From: Microbacterium barkeri
Lineage (GTDB): Bacteria; Actinomycetota; Actinomycetes; Actinomycetales; Microbacteriaceae
Reading direction: 5' to 3'
DNA length: 64,000 nucleotides
Assembly (NCBI RefSeq): GCF_027921765.1
Contig: NZ_BSEJ01000005.1
Location: 1 to 64,000, forward strand
The notes below the pieces were generated by a model. That model made no database searches, had not been told where the DNA came from, and saw nothing but the letters and a program-made list of their open reading frames with translations. Position 1 is the first letter of the stretch. The number at the start of each line of letters is the position of its first letter. Made by a program: the position numbers and the translations under genes. This document shows positions 62,001 through 64,000 of this stretch, piece after piece.

Positions 62001-63532
62001 CCGAGCAGCCCGTAGGCGGCCGACGCCGCACGGGCGCCGCTGTACACGTAGGCGGACTCGGCCCGCTCATTCGCGCGCCGGAAGTAGTCGAACGACACGG
62101 CGTCGGCGTCGTTGCCGGTCCACGCATTCCAGTTCGTCTCGAGCAGGCCATTGCCGTTGGAGTCGTACGAGCTGAGCTGTCCCTTCGCATCGCCCTCCGC
62201 GTAGCGCGCGAGGTTCTCGACGATCCCGAGCGGGCCACCGTGCACCTGGTACGACTTCCAGGCGGCCTCTGCGATGTACTGCGTGTGGCTCGCGTTCCAG
62301 TTCGCCGGGTCACCCGGGTTGTCGACGAAGCGCCCGCCCTTCGACGTCTCGCCGGTCGACACCCATCCGCCGTACGAGTAGATCGGGTTGCGGAAGTACT
62401 TGAGGTCGTCGATGAACATGCCGACCGTGAGGTCGATCGCGTTGTTGTAGCCGAGCGCGCCCTCGACGGCGGTCGGGAACTGGTACGCGTTGCCGGGCGC
62501 ATTCGCATCGAGGTAGTTGAACCGCAGGAGCCACCAGCGGTAGAAGAGCGTCTTGTCGATGTCGTCCTCGGGGGTGTCGAGGTACGGCACGTTGTCGGCC
62601 CACCAGCGGTTGTACGCCGTGACGTGCTCCGTGTACGCGTCGGAGGGCGAAGCGGCGGCGATCGCGTCGTACGCGGGGCGCGACTCCGCGATCTCCTCGG
62701 TGACGAGGCCCAGCTGCAGCTTGGTGACGGCGCTCTCCCCCGCGCCGATCGAGAGTGTCGTCTCGAGACCGCCGTCGACCGGCGCGAACCCGTCGCCGGA
62801 GAATCGCGGATGGACCCTGGTGATGTCGTTGAGGGCGTCGAACGTTCCCGTGAGCTCGTTCTCCTCGGCCACCGTCGCGTACGGCGACACGGCGCGGAGC
62901 CCAACTTCGACGGCCGCTCCAGTGGCTCGCACCTCGAGTTCGGTCACGAGGACGTTGGCGTCGGTGATGAACTTCGTCTGGACGATCTCGACCCCCGCGT
63001 CGGCGTTGCGGTGCACGCTGCGCCAGTAGCTGGGCGTCTGCTTGCGCGCGGCCGCGTCCTCGGTGAGCGTGATCTGCTCGCCGCCCACGCTCGCGGTGAC
63101 CGTGTAGGCGTCGCGGCCGTCGACCGCTTCCCAGTAAGCCAGCTGGCCGCCGAATCCGAGCTTCGCCGGGTCGTGCACCTTCATGAAGGCGGCGCGCCCT
63201 CGGCTGAACAGCCACTGGTTCTCGTCGCCGAAGCTTCCCGCGGTCCCGGTTCGCGTGAGCATCCGATCGAACCAGAAATCCTTTTCGGTGCTGGCGCCCG
63301 CTCCCGCAGCAAGATCCGCATCGAAGATGGCCTGCAGCTGATTGCCGACGGTGTATCCCGTTCCCGTGTCAGGAACGGGGTTCTCGCTTCCCGAGAAGAC
63401 CGGGTAGCCGAGATCGCTGTTGGCTGCGAACGCCGGCGAAGCCGACAGTCCCACAGCCAGCGTGCATGCGACCCCGACGGCGATCCATGCCCTCGCGGGC
63501 CGACGGGATCTCTCCTTCATTGACCAGACCAC
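59018..63532 (-). CDS. Secreted (alpha/alpha)6-barrel glycoside hydrolase with discoidin and Ig-like modules
   Basis: About 1504 residues: signal peptide (AWIAVGVACTLAVGLSASPAFA), N-terminal beta domain (about 40-330), an (alpha/alpha)6-barrel resembling MGH1/GH63-like clan GH-G enzymes (about 330-760; DIDKTLFYRWWLLRFNYLD, YSYGGWVSTGE, NGNGLLETNWNAW, HPGTNNFSIINSTVTFRM), a beta domain, discoidin modules (about 880-1010 and 1110-1230), two Big_4-like domains (about 1240-1400) and the shared C-terminal domain ending FTCR. GH121 (beta-L-arabinobiosidase) belongs to the same fold group, so that activity is a tempting but unproven guess. The GTG at 63532 has GGGAG eight bases upstream; the ATG at 63520 has no site. 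Confidence 0.72.
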   Translation of the reverse strand: MVWSMKERSRRPARAWIAVGVACTLAVGLSASPAFAANSDLGYPVFSGSENPVPDTGTGYTVGNQLQAIFDADLAAGAGASTEKDFWFDRMLTRTGTAGSFGDENQWLFSRGRAAFMKVHDPAKLGFGGQLAYWEAVDGRDAYTVTASVGGEQITLTEDAAARKQTPSYWRSVHRNADAGVEIVQTKFITDANVLVTELEVRATGAAVEVGLRAVSPYATVAEENELTGTFDALNDITRVHPRFSGDGFAPVDGGLETTLSIGAGESAVTKLQLGLVTEEIAESRPAYDAIAAASPSDAYTEHVTAYNRWWADNVPYLDTPEDDIDKTLFYRWWLLRFNYLDANAPGNAYQFPTAVEGALGYNNAIDLTVGMFIDDLKYFRNPIYSYGGWVSTGETSKGGRFVDNPGDPANWNASHTQYIAEAAWKSYQVHGGPLGIVENLARYAEGDAKGQLSSYDSNGNGLLETNWNAWTGNDADAVSFDYFRRANERAESAYVYSGARAASAAYGLLGRDDKSAEMDAIAEKVKTGVLENLWDAEENLIKHRDLQTGELIPWKEINNYYPFSVGLMPKPGDEDYADDYVDALRLFADDAEYPIFPFTTANQADKAEAAAAGHPGTNNFSIINSTVTFRMVATALREYPSDAIDAEWYKKLLYWNAWAHYQNGGDNRLPDANEFWADGDADPQSIGYRSWIHHTILGTTNFTMIEDAMGLQPRTDDRIELYPIDIDWPHFTVNNVSYHGSDLTITWDEPGDGERPYGDSVPEGYSVFVDGERAFTVDSLTHVVYDPATGEVSFEEDVVNGVSEPKVVDAAPVALRSPQDVVYADDSRVVDLFAKAGQDISSHAAENLAKGRPVTASFSADGRPADAAVNGTTINEPFWGAAGSPNATDWLEIDLGSPQAVDTVRAYFYDTSSSATASGYAEPSRYGIEYWDGAGWTAVPGAVEAPTVPQPNLNEARFPEITTQRIRISVAHAEGYRTGLKELEVLRTGEPVGAAENAAPSVLAYTQAGAVSAGRAELTGIVKDDGAPSDPLTVSWSVVSAPEGGDAFIEHADRANTIVRFTVAGEYRLRLTATDGEHSVSDDVVIRGEAADGGTDIGPSATPTASYTAGWNRVTAVNDGSGVNEGGDQAQIWGTWSGDRPASQWLQYTWEEPVRVAGSEIMFWTDSAAGTGEGVAVPASWKIQYLDAEGAWVDVPNASGYGTERTGTNATTFDMVTTTALRATFEASPNATGTSYSAVGVSEWDVFSAAPAAIDETHVRTDVGALPTLPQQVGVTYADDSRALAAVTWAPVTEDQVAAEGSFEVRGIVEGASATAKATVWVRSTHELTINQVDTVSVHTAVGVAPALPESTSVLYNDGSKETLPVVWDEIDPAQYASDGEFAVAGTVQSDHAGDKTATASVIVGAGGGENPVSVAVSVDGRCVGAKGVIAVKATNDGTEVADIEIRSPYGKKTFAGVEPGDSVSIAFKTREKEVPAGAVDATATAGEETGTSSAEYVAFTCR

Positions 63533-63575
63533 TGTGTCTGCTCCCTTTCTCGCCGAGCTTCGGCGCACGCTCGTC

Positions 63576-63624
63576 ACCCTAGGGACGGCGCAGGAGCGAC
63601 CGCAAGCCTTTTCGAAAACTTTCG
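63576..63624 (-). promoter_or_regulatory. Promoter and CGAAAACTTTCG operator upstream of gene 59018-63532
   Basis: Minus strand: possible -35 TTGCGG (63600-63605), 18-base spacer, -10 TAGGGT (63576-63581). CGAAAACTTTCG (63613-63624) lies just upstream of the -35 and differs at one base from the CGAAAGCTTTCG operator of the GH127 operon. The match suggests that the LacI at 46534-47556 acts on both. Confidence 0.5.
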
Positions 63625-63687
63625 ATACGAGGAAGAGCGGATGTCCGGGATGGCGCGGACAGCGCGCGCACGGCGGATGGCGGCGCC

Positions 63688-63775
63688 GGGACACCATGCA
63701 GGAGTTCCGACGCGGAAAGGGGCGGGAACCCGGTTCCCGCCCCTCGATCCACTCGGATCTCCTGTGCTGTGTCCC
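63688..63775. repeat. 88-bp palindromic intergenic repeat, family A copy 4
   Basis: Starts GGGACACCATGCAGGAG, centre GGGGCGGGAACCCGGTTCCC, ends CTCCTGTGCTGTGTCCC. It is 24 bases beyond the stop at 63800 in that gene's direction. It is the best-paired full-length copy, with about 35 of 44 arm positions complementary by eye. Confidence 0.85.
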
Positions 63776-63799
63776 GCTGTCACGCGGGTCCGCCTCCCC

Positions 63800-64000
63800 T
63801 CAGCCGCAGGAGAGCGGGCCGTACGCGGCCGTGAGCGTCTCCGTCACCGCCTCGCCGTCGATCTCGCCGGTGATCTCGACCGACGCCTCGCCTTCCGGCA
63901 CCGACGCCTCGCGGGTCGAGAAGCTCGCCGACCGTTTCTTCTCCGCGTCGACCTGCAGGGTCTTCGCCCCGAAAGGCGTGGTGATCTCGAACGACCCGTC
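63800..64000 (-). CDS. C-terminus of a further secreted protein with the shared C-terminal domain
   Basis: The last 66 codons of a minus-strand gene that enters from the right edge. The sequence contains TTPFGAKTLQVDAEKK, ASFSTREASVPEG and ends AAYGPLSCG before TGA. This matches the second half of the C-terminal domain of the other five secreted glycan enzymes: the (S/T)xYG/FGxKT turn, the TR dipeptide and the terminal Cys-Gly. The catalytic part lies outside the window, so function is unknown; a sixth secreted carbohydrate-active enzyme is likely. Confidence 0.85.
   Translation of the reverse strand, partial: DGSFEITTPFGAKTLQVDAEKKRSASFSTREASVPEGEASVEITGEIDGEAVTETLTAAYGPLSCG

Noticed and set aside
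59000..63523. A plus-strand open frame of about 1507 codons opposite the secreted enzyme at 59018-63532
   Set aside because: Its translation is rich in Arg, Val, Asp and His with no domain motifs, and it mirrors the minus-strand gene; GC-rich codon usage removes stops on the opposite strand.
9285..63532. LPXTG sortase signals on the secreted enzymes
   Set aside because: No LPXTG-like motif followed by a hydrophobic helix and basic tail is present; all five complete enzymes end within a residue or two of the terminal Cys.
1..64000. tRNA, rRNA, riboswitch, origin or prophage genes
   Set aside because: No cloverleaf with conserved T-loop, no rRNA-like stretch, no DnaA-box cluster and no phage gene was seen by eye; a tRNAscan or Infernal run would be needed to exclude small RNAs.

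Overview
The window is very GC-rich (by eye close to 70%), has GC-saturated third codon positions, many GTG starts and GTGA/ATGA gene overlaps, and carries lipoproteins, LacI and ROK regulators and WxL-type surface proteins. This suits a Gram-positive actinobacterium, most likely Microbacteriaceae (Microbacterium-like); the family call is inference from style and gene content, not from a marker gene. No rRNA, tRNA, CRISPR array, phage or insertion sequence was seen.

Layout. 1-758: the start of an unknown minus-strand gene with a leaderless-type promoter, then a tandem repeat array. 759-7284: housekeeping genes (GrpB-like, RidA-like, phosphotransferase, DNA-3-methyladenine glycosylase I) and a heterodimeric ABC exporter. 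7402-9184: a pair of WxL-type surface proteins. 9285-20601: three large secreted GH43/LamG enzymes in a row. 20710-28158: a YtfQRT-YjfF-type sugar importer with a second, paralogous ATPase and a LacI regulator. 28265-40994: a secreted alginate-lyase-like protein and a tightly coupled operon (binding protein, two permeases, membrane protein, GH36, GH43-like, 2-hydroxyacid dehydrogenase) with its LacI. 41233-47556: a GH127 beta-L-arabinofuranosidase operon with its own importer and a divergent LacI. 47745-55688: ROK regulator, GH2, YesL-type protein and an LplABC-like importer. 55874-64000: two more large secreted glycan enzymes and the tail of a third.

How it works together. The region from about 9.3 kb to the right edge reads as a glycan-utilisation island. 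Secreted multidomain GH43, lyase and (alpha/alpha)6-barrel enzymes would trim a branched polymer outside the cell. Four separate ABC importers would take up the products, and intracellular GH127, GH36, GH2 and GH43-like enzymes would finish them. The enzyme mix (GH43, GH127, GH36, GH2, a galactofuranose/arabinose-type importer) points to arabinose- and galactose-containing plant glycans, perhaps including the beta-L-arabino-oligosaccharides of hydroxyproline-rich glycoproteins. Operator-like palindromes link distant genes: GTTACCGG-type sites at GH43 gene 9285-13634 and at ytfQ, and near-identical CGAAAGCTTTCG / CGAAAACTTTCG sites at the GH127 operon and at secreted gene 59018-63532.

Most distinctive features. 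(1) A shared C-terminal domain of about 80-95 residues, closed by a Cys at the penultimate residue, on six secreted proteins. (2) Two families of fixed-length palindromic repeats (88 bp and 53 bp) with constant ends and drifting interiors, nearly always just 3' of stop codons. (3) A strong stem-loop directly after each of the four binding-protein genes. All functions are predictions from sequence reading; no search or computation was run.
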